Shown here piece by piece: positions 40,906 through 50,012 of a DNA stretch of 64,000 nt (the stretch's first letter is position 1; each line of letters starts with the position of its first letter). Position numbers and translations under genes: made by a program. Source of the DNA: Cellulomonas terrae (GTDB taxonomy: Bacteria; Actinomycetota; Actinomycetes; Actinomycetales; Cellulomonadaceae); the NCBI RefSeq assembly GCF_007990265.1, contig NZ_BJWH01000001.1, positions 124,001 through 188,000 on the forward strand, read 5' to 3'. A model generated the notes under the pieces. It was given only the letters and a program-made list of their open reading frames with translations. It did no database searches and was not told the DNA's origin.

Positions 40906-42197
40906 GCCCCGTCTCCCAGCCGACCCCCGGATCGGCCCACGGGGCGCACGGCAGCGTGCTCGTCGTGAACTCGGGCTCGTCGTCGATCAAGTACCAGCTG
41001 GTCAACCCCGTCGGCGGCGAGGCGATCGCGTCGGGGATCGTCGAGCGGATCGGCGAGGACGAGGGCTCGGTCCGGCACACGTACGGCGGCAACACGACGA
41101 CGCGCACGGACCCGGTCCCCGACCACGGCGCCGGCCTGCGGGCGGTGCTCGCGCTGTTCGAGGAGGTCGGCCCGGACCTCGCGCAGGCGCACGTGGTGGC
41201 GGTCGGTCACCGGGTGGTGCACGGCGGGGCGGTCTTCGGCGCGCCCGTGGTGGTCGACGACGAGATCGTCGCCCAGATCGACGCCCTGTCGCCGTTGGCG
41301 CCCCTGCACAACCCGCCGAACCTCACGGGCATCCAGGTGGCTCGCGAGCTGCTGCCGGACGTGCCGCACGTCGTGGTGTTCGACACCGCGTTCTTCCGCA
41401 CCCTGCCCGAGGCTGCCGCCACGTATGCGATAGACCGGGAGGTCGCTCGCGAGCACGGGGTGCGCCGGTACGGGTTCCACGGGACGTCGCACCAGTACGT
41501 CTCCGGCAAGGTCGCCCGCGTGCTCGGGCGCCGGCTCGAGGACATCAACCAGATCGTGCTGCACCTGGGCAACGGGGCGTCCGCGTCGGCGGTCCGCGGC
41601 GGGGTCGCGGTCGAGACGTCGATGGGCATGACCCCGCTGGAGGGCCTGGTCATGGGCACGCGGTCCGGCGACATCGACCCTGCGGTGCTCATCCACCTGC
41701 AGCGCAACGCGGGGCTGTCGGTCGACGACGTCGACGACCTGCTCAACCGCCGCTCCGGGCTCAAGGGGCTGGCGGGCGAGAACGACTTCCGCGAGCTGCA
41801 CACCCTGGTGGACTCGGGCGACGAGGACGCGTCGCTGGCGCTCGACGTCTACCTGCACCGGCTCCGCAAGTACGTCGGCGCCTACTACGCGGTGCTCGGC
41901 CGCGTGGACGTCATCACGTTCACGGCGGGCGTCGGCGAGAACGACCCCGTGGTCCGCGCACGCGCGCTCGAAGGGCTGGAGCCGCTGGGCATCGCGGTGG
42001 ACCCGGAGCGCAACGCCGGCCGCAAGAAGGAGCCGACGATCATCTCCCCGGACTGGACCAGCACGCTGGTGATGGTCGTCCCCACCAACGAGGAGCTGGC
42101 GATCGCCCGGCAGGCGATCGCCACGATCGAGGCGGCCGGTTACGAGGGCACGAGCGACGAGTCCGACCCCGCCCCGGCGGCAACGGGCCACGCCTGA
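40902..42197 (+). CDS. ackA: Acetate kinase
   Basis: A 431-residue ASKHA-fold kinase that makes ATP and acetate from acetyl phosphate. The phosphate-1 motif [15 protein letters not shown] is at about 13-27. [25 protein letters not shown] and [14 protein letters not shown] are the family blocks, with the catalytic Asp in [10 protein letters not shown] and the Arg in GHRVVHGG. Residues 1-12 and the acidic tail (about 415-431) are extensions. The ATG overlaps the pta stop by four bases. It completes the phosphoketolase route: sugar phosphate to acetyl phosphate to acetate plus ATP, or to acetyl-CoA through Pta. Confidence 0.96.
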   Translation: MSPVSQPTPGSAHGAHGSVLVVNSGSSSIKYQLVNPVGGEAIASGIVERIGEDEGSVRHTYGGNTTTRTDPVPDHGAGLRAVLALFEEVGPDLAQAHVVAVGHRVVHGGAVFGAPVVVDDEIVAQIDALSPLAPLHNPPNLTGIQVARELLPDVPHVVVFDTAFFRTLPEAAATYAIDREVAREHGVRRYGFHGTSHQYVSGKVARVLGRRLEDINQIVLHLGNGASASAVRGGVAVETSMGMTPLEGLVMGTRSGDIDPAVLIHLQRNAGLSVDDVDDLLNRRSGLKGLAGENDFRELHTLVDSGDEDASLALDVYLHRLRKYVGAYYAVLGRVDVITFTAGVGENDPVVRARALEGLEPLGIAVDPERNAGRKKEPTIISPDWTSTLVMVVPTNEELAIARQAIATIEAAGYEGTSDESDPAPAATGHA

Positions 42198-42249
42198 GGC
42201 CCACGCGCACGCTCACGCCAGCACGTCATGGTTACCGCTGCACGCACGA

Positions 42250-42272
42250 GGAGCAGCACTCATCGCGTGCTC
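42250..42272. repeat. Direct repeat copy 1 with internal hairpin, downstream of ackA
   Basis: GGAGCAGCACTCA, two bases, GCGTGCTCG. The same string recurs 73 bp away at 42323. GAGCA and TGCTC can pair, so each copy could form a small hairpin. It lies in the 158-bp convergent region between ackA and the aldehyde dehydrogenase gene. Confidence 0.5.
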
Positions 42273-42322
42273 GACGTCGAGCGGGCCAGTCGGACGAGTC
42301 ATGAGTGTCGCCGCCGCCACGG

Positions 42323-42346
42323 GGAGCAGCACTCAGGGCGTGCTCG
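42323..42346. repeat. Direct repeat copy 2 with internal hairpin
   Basis: Second copy of GGAGCAGCACTCA, two bases, GCGTGCTCG, the two central bases differing (gg against tc in copy 1). It lies 10 bp from the end of the aldehyde dehydrogenase gene. The two copies may act as terminators for the two convergent genes, or be remnants of a small dispersed repeat. Confidence 0.5.
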
Positions 42347-42355
42347 CGCGCGTTG

Positions 42356-43987
42356 CTACGGGAGGCGGAGGCGTTTCATCGTGCGCAGCACCTCCGTGTA
42401 GACGCGGGGCCAGGTGTCCGTGCCCAGGTCGAACAGGCGGTGCAGGCCCACGCCGGGGGCGCCCAGGACGCCGTGCGCGCCGTGCTGGACCGCGACCGTC
42501 TGGACGCGCGTCGTCTCCCAGAGGCCCTCGCGTCCGTGGCGACTGCCGATGCCCGACGCGCCGATGCCGCCCTGCGGCGCACCGACCGACCCCCAGGTCG
42601 CCACGTAGCCCTCGTTGACGTTCACCGTCCCGGCGCGGACCCGGGCGGCGATCGCGGCGCCGCGGCGGGTGTCCGCCGTCCAGACGCTCGCGTTCAGGCC
42701 GAGGTCGCTGTCATTCATCGCCGCGACCGCCTCGTCGTCGGAGGCCACCCGGTAGATGCTCACGACGGGACCGAACGTCTCCTCGCGCACCAGCCGGGCC
42801 TCGTCGGGCACGTCGGTCAGGATGGTCGGCTCGTAGAACCACGGCCCGAGGTCGGTGCGGTGGACGGCGCCGGTGAGCACCGTCGCGCCGTGCCCGACGG
42901 CGTCCTCGACGTGCTCGACGACGGTGGCCAGCTGAGCCGCGGACGTCAGCGAGCCCATGTCCGAGCGGTAGTCGAGCCCGGACCCGAGGCGCACCTCGCG
43001 GGTCCGCCGGACGAACGCCTCGATGAACTCCTCGGCCACGTCCTCGTGCACGTAGATCCGCTCGATGCTCACGCAGACCTGACCTGCGCCGACGAAGCAC
43101 GCCCGGACGGCACCCTCGGCGGCGACCTCGACGTCGACGTCCTCCGCGACGTACATCGGGTTCTTGCCACCCAGCTCGAGGGTGACCGGCACCAGCCGCT
43201 CCCCCGCCTGCGCGGCGACGACCCGACCGGTGCGGGTGGACCCGGTGAAGCTCACGTGGTCGACGTGCTCGACGACGGCGGACCCGATCGTCGGGCCGTC
43301 GCCGACGACCACCTGCAGGAGCCCGTCGGGGAGCCCGGCCTCCTCCATCAGCTCCGCCGCCCACAGCGACGTCAGGGCGGTCTGCGGGTCGGGCCGCAGG
43401 AGGACGGCGTTGCCGGCCACCAGCGCGGGCAGCACGTCACCGAGCGTGAGGGCGAGCGGGAAGTTCCAGGGCGCGACGATCCCGACGACTCCGACGGGGT
43501 GCCGCAGCACGCGCACGCTCGTCAGCCCGGGCAGCAGGCCAGGCACGCGGCGGGGCGCGAGGTAGCGACCGGCGCGTGCGGCGTAGTGCCGCGCGACCAG
43601 GGCGATGTCGCAGACCTCCTCGAACGCCGAGACGCGGGCCTTGCCCGACTCCAGCTGGATGAGGTCGAGCACGTCGCTCTGGCGTTCGAGCACGAGGTCG
43701 TGCACGCGGGACAGGACCGCCGTCCGGTCGCGCAACGGTCGGGCCGCCCAGAGCCGCTGCGCCGCGCGAGCGCTCTTCGCGGCCCGCGCCACGTCGTCAC
43801 GCGTGGACAGCGGGACCGCGGCGATCGGGCTGCCCGTGAACGGGGCGTGGGACGTGAACGTCCCCGCGCCGGGTGACGACACCACCCGGCGCAGCAGCGG
43901 TCGGACGTCGTCCGGCTCGAGCACGTACGTCGCGAGCGGGTCGGTCTCGGGGTCGTGGAGCTCGATGTGTCCCGGGTCGTGGGCCAT
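42356..43987 (-). CDS. Aldehyde dehydrogenase family protein, succinate-semialdehyde dehydrogenase-like
   Basis: A 543-residue NAD(P)-dependent aldehyde dehydrogenase. The catalytic Cys is in GAGQVCVSIERIYV (near 308), the general base Glu in LELGGKNPMYV (near 270), the nucleotide site in FTGSTRTGR, and the family ending block in EETFGPVVSIYR. The pattern is closest to succinate-semialdehyde dehydrogenases of the GabD2 type, but the family is broad. The ATG at 43987 is taken; no strong ribosome-binding site is seen. The gene stands alone, 108 bp after ptsI on the same strand. Confidence 0.9.
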   Translation of the reverse strand: MAHDPGHIELHDPETDPLATYVLEPDDVRPLLRRVVSSPGAGTFTSHAPFTGSPIAAVPLSTRDDVARAAKSARAAQRLWAARPLRDRTAVLSRVHDLVLERQSDVLDLIQLESGKARVSAFEEVCDIALVARHYAARAGRYLAPRRVPGLLPGLTSVRVLRHPVGVVGIVAPWNFPLALTLGDVLPALVAGNAVLLRPDPQTALTSLWAAELMEEAGLPDGLLQVVVGDGPTIGSAVVEHVDHVSFTGSTRTGRVVAAQAGERLVPVTLELGGKNPMYVAEDVDVEVAAEGAVRACFVGAGQVCVSIERIYVHEDVAEEFIEAFVRRTREVRLGSGLDYRSDMGSLTSAAQLATVVEHVEDAVGHGATVLTGAVHRTDLGPWFYEPTILTDVPDEARLVREETFGPVVSIYRVASDDEAVAAMNDSDLGLNASVWTADTRRGAAIAARVRAGTVNVNEGYVATWGSVGAPQGGIGASGIGSRHGREGLWETTRVQTVAVQHGAHGVLGAPGVGLHRLFDLGTDTWPRVYTEVLRTMKRLRLP

Positions 43988-44095
43988 AACCGCGAGAGTA
44001 CGCGCGCGACCGCAGAATTCCGCGCGCGGACCGTCCCGGCCTGTCGCGTTCACCCGTGAGGTGCGGAGCGACCGCCCCGCGCCGGGCTGGTGGGC

Positions 44096-45814
44096 CTACA
44101 CGCCCAACGTCTCCCGCACGTCCGCGTGCAGCAGGCCGACGACCGCGCTCCGCCCCTCGGCCGCCGACGGTGCCGCGAGCGCGGCGGCCGCCATCGTGGC
44201 GCACTCGGCGGTGGTGTGGTGCCGCAGGGCGTACCGGACCGCGGGGACGGCCCCGGCGGACATCGACAGGCTGGTCACGCCGAGCCCGACGAGCACCAGC
44301 GCGAGCACCGGGTCCGACGCGGACTCCCCGCACACGCCGACGGGCTTGCGCGCCTGCTGCCCCGCGCGGGCCGTGGCGTCGACGAGGTCGAGGACGGCCG
44401 GCTGCCACGGGTCGAGCAGGTCGGCGAGCTCGCCGCGCAGGCGGTCGGTCGCCATCGTGTACTGCGCGAGGTCGTTGGTGCCCAGGGAGACGAAGTCCAC
44501 CTCGGCGAGGATCTCCTGGGCGCGCAGGGCGGCGGCGGGCACCTCGATCATCACGCCCACGGTCGCGACGCCGGCGGCGCGTGCCCGTCGCGCGAACTCC
44601 CGCGCCTCGGCCGCGGTGGCGATCATCGGCGCCATCACCCAGGGCGTGGTCCCCGTCGCGGTCTGGGCGTGCGCGAGGGCCTCGAGCTGGGTGTCCAGGA
44701 GCTCGGGGTGCGTCCGCACCAGGCGGTAGCCGCGCACGCCGAGCGCCGGGTTCTCCTCGTCGGGCTGCGTCGCGAACGCGAGCGGCTTGTCCGCACCGGC
44801 GTCGAGCGTGCGCACGACGACCTTGCGGTCGCCGAACGAGCGCAGCACCCGCGTGTAGACGGCCGCCTGGGCCTCCTGCGACGGTGCGGCGGTGCTCTCC
44901 AGGAACAGCACCTCCGTCCGGAACAGTCCCACTCCCTCGACGCCCCCTCCGGCGACGCGGGCGGCGTCCTCGGCGGTGCCGATGTTGGCCAGCAGCGCGA
45001 CCGCACGACCGTCGGCGGTGGCTCCGGGAGCCGTGTCGGACTCCAGCGTCCGCTCGACGGTCGCCCGCCGCTCGAGCTCGGCACGCTGGTCCTCGGACGG
45101 GTCGACCGTGACCGTGCCGTCGGCCGCGTCGACGGCCACGTCGGCACCGTCCGCGAGCGCGGTGGCACCGGCGACCCGGACGATGCACGGCAGCCCGAGC
45201 TGTCCCGCGATGATCGCCGTGTGACCGGTGGGACCGCCCAGCTCGGTGACGATGGCGAGCACGTTGGCCAGGTCGAGGGCGGCGGTGTCGGCGGGGGCGA
45301 GATCCTTGGCGACGATCACGGACGGGCGTTCCAGCGAGGGGACGCCCGGCGCGGGCAGGCCCATCGCGGCCGCGACCACCCGGTCACGGACCGAGCGCAG
45401 GTCGGTGACGCGTTCCGCGAGGTACCCGCCGGCCTGCTCGAACATCGTCGCGAACATCTCGACGATCCCGTCGATCGCACCGACGACGGGCTCCCCCGCG
45501 TCGATGCGGGCGAGCACCTGGGTGCGCAGCGCGCGGTCGTCGGCCATCTGCGCGGTGGCGGCGAGGACGTCCTTCACCGTGCCGGTGGACCGACCCGACT
45601 GCTCCCGCAGCCGGGCGGCGACGTCGGCGAACGCCTGCTCGACGTGGGCGTGCGCGGTGGCGACGTCCGCGGGGACGCCGTCGACCAGCAGAGGGGCGTC
45701 CGCGGCGACGTGCGGCGCGGGCCGGACCTGGGCGACCGGCCCGACGACGGCCCGGCGCCCGACCCCCACGCCCTGGAGGACGTGACCGACGGCGGCCGTG
45801 CTCGCGGCACTCAT
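44096..45814 (-). CDS. ptsI: PTS phosphoenolpyruvate-protein phosphotransferase, Enzyme I
   Basis: A 572-residue cytoplasmic Enzyme I that passes phosphate from phosphoenolpyruvate to HPr. The phospho-His is in TELGGPTGHTAII (near 198). The PEP-binding C-terminal domain shows GVGLFRTEVLFLES, LDAGADKPL and FVSLGTNDLAQYTMATDR, with the catalytic Cys in VCGESASDP. All are intact. The ATG overlaps the HPr stop by four bases, so it is the last gene of the six-gene fructose PTS operon. It serves as general Enzyme I if no second copy exists. Confidence 0.95.
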   Translation of the reverse strand: MSAASTAAVGHVLQGVGVGRRAVVGPVAQVRPAPHVAADAPLLVDGVPADVATAHAHVEQAFADVAARLREQSGRSTGTVKDVLAATAQMADDRALRTQVLARIDAGEPVVGAIDGIVEMFATMFEQAGGYLAERVTDLRSVRDRVVAAAMGLPAPGVPSLERPSVIVAKDLAPADTAALDLANVLAIVTELGGPTGHTAIIAGQLGLPCIVRVAGATALADGADVAVDAADGTVTVDPSEDQRAELERRATVERTLESDTAPGATADGRAVALLANIGTAEDAARVAGGGVEGVGLFRTEVLFLESTAAPSQEAQAAVYTRVLRSFGDRKVVVRTLDAGADKPLAFATQPDEENPALGVRGYRLVRTHPELLDTQLEALAHAQTATGTTPWVMAPMIATAAEAREFARRARAAGVATVGVMIEVPAAALRAQEILAEVDFVSLGTNDLAQYTMATDRLRGELADLLDPWQPAVLDLVDATARAGQQARKPVGVCGESASDPVLALVLVGLGVTSLSMSAGAVPAVRYALRHHTTAECATMAAAALAAPSAAEGRSAVVGLLHADVRETLGV

Positions 45815-46089
45815 GACGCCTCCTCCGCGTCGAGGTCGGTCGCCAGGAGGTCCACCAGCGAGTCGAGCGCGGCGTCGGCCCCCTCGCCCTCGGCGGTCAG
45901 GGTGACCTCCTCGCCGCTCGGCACGCCGAGCGACATGACGAACAGGATGCTGCCGGCGTCGACCGGCTCCCCGCCCGGGCGGGCGATGGTGACGGGCAGC
46001 CCGGTCTCGGCGACGGCCTGCGTGAAGAGCATGGCGGGGCGGGCGTGCAGGCCGACGCGGGAGGCGACGGCGACGGTGCGCTGCGGCAT
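45811..46089 (-). CDS. ptsH: PTS phosphocarrier protein HPr
   Basis: A 92-residue HPr. The phospho-accepting His15 equivalent is in VGLHARPAMLF. The regulatory serine region is DAGSILFVMSLGV, where the Ser46 equivalent is present but the surrounding sequence is actinobacterial. The ATG at 46089 is preceded by GGAGAAG. It receives phosphate from Enzyme I (next gene, overlapping) and passes it to the EIIA at 47627. Its presence with ptsI in the fructose operon is typical of actinobacteria in which fructose is a main PTS sugar. Confidence 0.95.
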   Translation of the reverse strand: MPQRTVAVASRVGLHARPAMLFTQAVAETGLPVTIARPGGEPVDAGSILFVMSLGVPSGEEVTLTAEGEGADAALDSLVDLLATDLDAEEAS

Positions 46090-46115
46090 GGGACTTCTCC
46101 GATCGAGGGTCAGGG

Positions 46116-47630
46116 TCAGGCGGCGGTGGAGACGAGCGCTTGGGCGTCGGCGGCCTGCTCGGCCTTGACGATCTCGTTGGGCTTGGCGCTCTTGAGGGCG
46201 ACCACGAGGCCCGCGGTGACGACCATGCCGACGGCGACGGCCATGACGAAGCCGAGCGGGTTCGAGATGAGCGGCAGCACCCAGATGCCGCCGTGCGGGG
46301 CGCGGACGCCGGAGCCGGCCGCCATGACGATCGCCCCGGTGACGCTCGAGCCGACGAGCGAGGACACGATGACGCGCCACGGGTCGGCGGCCGCGAAGGG
46401 GATGGCCCCCTCGGAGATGAACGACAGGCCCAGCAGCCACGCGGCCTTGCCGTTCTCCTGCTCGGCGTGCGTGAACAGCTTCTTGCGCACGGTCGACGCC
46501 AGCGCCATGGCCAGCGGGGCCACCATGCCGGCGGCCATGACCGCGGCCATGATCTGGTACTGCACGGCGTCGGCGCCGATGCCCTCGGTGGCCAGGCCGG
46601 TGACCGCGAACGTGTAGGCGACCTTGTTGATCGGACCCCCGAGGTCGAAGCCCATCATCGCGCCGAGCAGGGCGCCGAGCAGGACGAGGTTGGCGCCGGA
46701 CAGGCCGTTCAACCAGTCGCTCAGGCCGGTCATGAGGCTCGCGATCGGCTGCCCGATGATGAGGAACATCACGAGCCCGACGACGAAGGTCGACAGCAGC
46801 GGGATCACCACGACGGGCATCACGCCACGGACGCCCTTCGGCACCTTCCAGCGGCTGATCCACAGGGCGAGGAACCCGGCCATGAAGCCGGTGACCAGGC
46901 CACCGAGGAAGCCGGCGCCGACGGCGACGGAGATCGCGCCACCGACGAAGCCGGGCACCAGGCCAGGCCGGTCGGCGATCGCGTAGGCGATGAACCCGGA
47001 GAGCACCGGGACGAGGAACCCGAAGGCGACGACACCCGTCTGGAAGAGCAGCGCCGCCCAGTCCATCCCGACGGTCGCGTTGAAGTCGTTCAGCAGGTGC
47101 GAGACCGGGATCGCCGTGACCTCGATGACACCCTCGGAGCCGCCCGCGAACTGGGCGACCATGAACCCGAGGGCGATGAGGATCCCGCCGGCGGCGACGA
47201 ACGGGATCATGTACGAGACACCCGTCATCAGCCACTGCCGGATCCGGGTGCCGACCCCGGCGTTCCGGTCGACCTTCGTCACCGGAGCTGCCGCAGGTGC
47301 AGCCGGGCCGCCTGCGGGCACGCCCGCCTCGACGGCGGCGACGGCGGCCGCGATGACGCCCGGGGCGTCGTGCACGGCCTTCTTCACACCGACGTCGACG
47401 AACGGCTTGCCGGCGAACCGGTCCTTGTCCTTGACCTCGAGGTCGGCGGCGTAGATGACCCCGTCGGCCGCGGCGATGATCGCCGGGTCGAGCGGCGTCG
47501 AGCCCGCGGCCCCCTGGGTCTCGACGTGGACCTCGTGCCCGGCGGCCTTGCCGGCCTGCTCGAGCGCCTCGGCGGCCATGTAGGTGTGGGCGATGCCCGT
47601 GGGGCAGGAGGAGACGGCGACGAGCTTCAT
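46116..47630 (-). CDS. fruA: PTS fructose transporter EIIBC
   Basis: A 504-residue membrane permease with fused EIIB. Residues 1-100 are the EIIB fructose domain with the phospho-Cys in VAVSSCPTGIAHTYMAAEAL. A Pro/Ala linker (about 115-135) precedes the EIIC domain with about eight helices and the family stretches MIPFVAAGGILIALGF and GALLGAMMGFDLGGPINK. It imports fructose as fructose 1-phosphate. The EIIA domain is separate, encoded next door with a four-base overlap. The HPr gene follows 26 bp later. Confidence 0.95.
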   Translation of the reverse strand: MKLVAVSSCPTGIAHTYMAAEALEQAGKAAGHEVHVETQGAAGSTPLDPAIIAAADGVIYAADLEVKDKDRFAGKPFVDVGVKKAVHDAPGVIAAAVAAVEAGVPAGGPAAPAAAPVTKVDRNAGVGTRIRQWLMTGVSYMIPFVAAGGILIALGFMVAQFAGGSEGVIEVTAIPVSHLLNDFNATVGMDWAALLFQTGVVAFGFLVPVLSGFIAYAIADRPGLVPGFVGGAISVAVGAGFLGGLVTGFMAGFLALWISRWKVPKGVRGVMPVVVIPLLSTFVVGLVMFLIIGQPIASLMTGLSDWLNGLSGANLVLLGALLGAMMGFDLGGPINKVAYTFAVTGLATEGIGADAVQYQIMAAVMAAGMVAPLAMALASTVRKKLFTHAEQENGKAAWLLGLSFISEGAIPFAAADPWRVIVSSLVGSSVTGAIVMAAGSGVRAPHGGIWVLPLISNPLGFVMAVAVGMVVTAGLVVALKSAKPNEIVKAEQAADAQALVSTAA

Positions 47631-48082
47631 GAGGGGACCACCTCTCGGGTGACGATCTCGGCGACCGTCTCGGCGTCGGGGGCGTCCTTGAGGGACGTGC
47701 GGAACGACTCGTGGACGAGGCGGCGCGCGAGCGCCGCGAGGATCTTGAGGTGGTCGCCGTCGCCCGCGTCCGGGGCGGCGATGAGGAACACCAGGGTGGC
47801 GGGGCCGTCGGGGGCGCCGAAGTCGACGCCGGCGGCGACCTTGCCCACCGCGAGGCTGGGCACGGTCACGTGGCTCGACCGGGCGTGCGGCAGGCCGATG
47901 CCGCCGGGCATGCCGGTGGCCATCTGCGCCTCGCGGGCACGCACGTCGGCGTGGAACCCGTCGGCGTCGGTCACGCGACCGGCGGCGAAGAGGAGGTCGA
48001 TCAGCTGGCGGGTCGCGTCGTCGCGGTCCGTGGCGACGAGGTCGACGGCGACCAGGTCCGGGGTGATCAGCGGGGTGCTCAC
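47627..48082 (-). CDS. PTS fructose EIIA
   Basis: A 151-residue EIIA domain protein of the fructose-mannitol family. The phospho-His is in GIGLPHARSSHV (near 67), and LVFLIAAPDAGDGDHLKIL matches the fold's core. It takes phosphate from HPr and gives it to the Cys of the EIIBC protein. The start is a GTG at 48082, one base after the fruK stop. Its own stop overlaps the EIIBC ATG. As a separate EIIA with separate EIIBC it differs from the fused FruA of Bacillus. Confidence 0.93.
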   Translation of the reverse strand: MSTPLITPDLVAVDLVATDRDDATRQLIDLLFAAGRVTDADGFHADVRAREAQMATGMPGGIGLPHARSSHVTVPSLAVGKVAAGVDFGAPDGPATLVFLIAAPDAGDGDHLKILAALARRLVHESFRTSLKDAPDAETVAEIVTREVVPS

Positions 48083-48083
48083 G

Positions 48084-49031
48084 TCACAGCTCCTTGAGGG
48101 CGAGTCGGGGATCGGGGTTCTCCACGACCCGGACGGCGTCCAGGTCGATGTCGGTGGGGTCGGGGACGGCGGTACCGGGCAGCAGGACCGCCGCGCGGCC
48201 GAAGGCGACCGCGGTCCGCAGGCGGTCGCCGGGCGACCCGTCCGCGGTGAGAAAGCCGGCGAGGGTCGAGTCCCCCGCGCCGACGGTGGACAGCGGGACG
48301 AGCGGCGGCCCGCCCGCCCACCACACGCCGTCGGCGAGCACGAGCAGCGCGCCGTGGGCGCCGAGGCTCACCAGGACCGCCCGCGTGCACGCCGCGATGA
48401 CCTCGCGGGCGGCGTCGACGACGTCCCCCACGGTCGTGAGCTCGCGCCCGACGAGCTCGGCGAGCTCCTCGTCGTTGGGCTTGACGAGGGTGAGACCCCC
48501 CTGGCGGACGGCTCGGGTCAGCGGCACCCCGGAGGTGTCCAGGATGAACGGCACGCCGTACCGGGCCGCGAGACCGGCGACCTGCACGAAGAACGTCTCC
48601 GGCGCGCCGAGCGGCAGGCTGCCCGCGCAGACCAGCGCACCGGGCTGCGTCCGGAGCTGCGTCTCGAGCGCGGCGAGCAGCGCGTCGACCTCGTCGGGCG
48701 TCAGCCGCGGGCCGGGGGCGTTGATCTTGGTGGTCACGCCCGAGCTCTCGACGATCGTGAGGTTGCTGCGGGTCTGGTCGGCGAGCGGGACGGCGAGCGT
48801 CGGGACGTCGATCTCGGCGAGCATCTCGACCAGGCGCGCACCGTCGGCACCACCGGTCGGCAGCACCGCGAGCGTGGGGACGCCGTGCCGGACGAGCACC
48901 CGGGAGACGTTGATGCCCTTGCCGCCGGGGTGCAGGTGCCCGCCGTGGGCGCGGTTGACCTCGCCCACCTCCAGGCGGTCGACCTCGAGCGCCCGGTCCA
49001 GGCTGGGGTTCGGCGTCAGCGTGACGATCAT
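48084..49031 (-). CDS. fruK: 1-phosphofructokinase
   Basis: A 315-residue PfkB-family kinase that phosphorylates fructose 1-phosphate to fructose 1,6-bisphosphate, joining the PTS product to glycolysis. The N-terminal block is VTLTPNPSLDRALEVDRL with GGKGINVSRVL. The C-terminal anion hole/catalytic Asp is in LSTVGAGDSTLAGFL. The ATG overlaps the stop of the DeoR regulator by four bases. Length and motifs match FruK rather than ribokinase. Confidence 0.95.
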   Translation of the reverse strand: MIVTLTPNPSLDRALEVDRLEVGEVNRAHGGHLHPGGKGINVSRVLVRHGVPTLAVLPTGGADGARLVEMLAEIDVPTLAVPLADQTRSNLTIVESSGVTTKINAPGPRLTPDEVDALLAALETQLRTQPGALVCAGSLPLGAPETFFVQVAGLAARYGVPFILDTSGVPLTRAVRQGGLTLVKPNDEELAELVGRELTTVGDVVDAAREVIAACTRAVLVSLGAHGALLVLADGVWWAGGPPLVPLSTVGAGDSTLAGFLTADGSPGDRLRTAVAFGRAAVLLPGTAVPDPTDIDLDAVRVVENPDPRLALKEL

Positions 49032-49789
49032 GCGGTCACCACCCGCGGGCCGGCGGCCTCGAGCTCCTCGACGAGCTCCGGCTCGACCCCGCTGTCGGTG
49101 ATGATCGTGTCCACCTGGGACAGCGGCACGACGTGCGCGAACTCGACGCGGCCGATCTTGGAGTGGTCCGTGAGCACCACGGTGCGTCGCGCGTTGGCGA
49201 CGAGCGCCCGCTTGACGGCGGCCTCCGCGAGGTCCGGGGTGGTCAGGCCGTGCTCGACGCTGAGCCCGTTGGTGCCGAGGAACGCGACGTCGGCGTGGAT
49301 GTCGGCGAGCTCGCGCTCCGCCCAGGACCCGACGGCGGCGAGCGTCCGGCCGCGCACGGTGCCGCCGACGAGGTGGAGCGTGAGGTTCGGCCGCATCGCC
49401 AGCACCATCGCCACGGGCAACGCGTGGGTCACCACGGTGAGCTCACGGTCCGACGGGAGGAGCTCCGCGAGCCGGACGGTCGTCGTACCGGCGTCGAGGA
49501 TGACGGCGCCGCCGTCGGGCAGCTCGTCGAGAGCGGCCTTGGCCACCCGCTCCTTCTCGCCGGCGAACCTGGTCTCGCGGTCCGCGACGCCGGGCTCGAA
49601 GCCGAGCCGCTCGACGGGGATCGCGCCGCCGTGCACCCGACGGACGAGGCCGTGGCGCTCGAGCACCGTGAGGTCGCGGCGGATGGTCTCCGGGGTGACG
49701 TCGAGGTCCTCGGCCAGCCGGTTGACGTCGACCCTGCCCTCGGCGCGAGCCGTGGCGAGGATCTGCTGGTGCCGCTCGGGTGCGTACAC
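49028..49789 (-). CDS. DeoR/GlpR family transcriptional regulator of the fructose operon
   Basis: A 253-residue DeoR-type regulator. The N-terminal HTH spans about 1-57, with ILATARAEGRVDVNRLAEDL and DVTPETIRRDLTVLERHG, followed by the DeoR signature VRRVHGGAI. The C-terminal sugar-phosphate sensing domain shows ILDAGTTTVRLAELL and FLGTNGLSVEHGLTTPD, the phosphosugar-isomerase-like pocket. A GTG at 49789 (MYAPERHQQI) is chosen: GGAG lies five bases upstream and the start then matches the family. A longer open frame to 49858 is less likely. As first gene of the operon with a candidate AATCAA palindrome upstream it is probably autoregulated by fructose 1-phosphate (inference). Confidence 0.9.
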   Translation of the reverse strand: MYAPERHQQILATARAEGRVDVNRLAEDLDVTPETIRRDLTVLERHGLVRRVHGGAIPVERLGFEPGVADRETRFAGEKERVAKAALDELPDGGAVILDAGTTTVRLAELLPSDRELTVVTHALPVAMVLAMRPNLTLHLVGGTVRGRTLAAVGSWAERELADIHADVAFLGTNGLSVEHGLTTPDLAEAAVKRALVANARRTVVLTDHSKIGRVEFAHVVPLSQVDTIITDSGVEPELVEELEAAGPRVVTA

Positions 49790-49894
49790 ATCGACTCCGT
49801 CGTCCTGCGCGCCGGCCCTGACTCCGGCGTCCACTTCGTCCAGAGTGCGCCCCGTCACACGCCGATGTCAAGCGATACGGACATATTCGGCGGT

Positions 49895-49909
49895 AATCAA
49901 ATGTTGATT
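49895..49909. promoter_or_regulatory. Candidate operator for the DeoR-type regulator
   Basis: AATCAA, ATG, TTGATT: a perfect 15-bp palindrome with a three-base centre, 106 bp upstream of the regulator's GTG. The 60 bases around it are A+T rich compared with the genome. A TTGACA-like sequence lies nearby on the minus strand. Assignment to the DeoR protein is by position only. Confidence 0.5.
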
Positions 49910-49961
49910 CGGGCATCACTCCTGGTCACAAGTCCGCGTCCCACACGATCAGACACACGAA

Positions 49962-50001
49962 GACGCCCGGGTGCGCCCGTTTCGGGGCGCCACCGGGCGT
50001 C
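49962..50001 (-). terminator. Hairpin terminator of guaB3
   Basis: GACGCCCGG pairs with CCGGGCGTC, extended by a second near-complementary stretch around GTTTC. It begins 12 bp after the guaB3 stop on the minus strand. No T-tract is obvious. Confidence 0.7.
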
Positions 50002-50012
50002 GTCGGAAAGGA

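Noticed and set aside
43988-44095. Possible tRNA or terminator between ptsI and the aldehyde dehydrogenase gene
   Set aside because: No cloverleaf, no T-loop consensus and no convincing hairpin was found.
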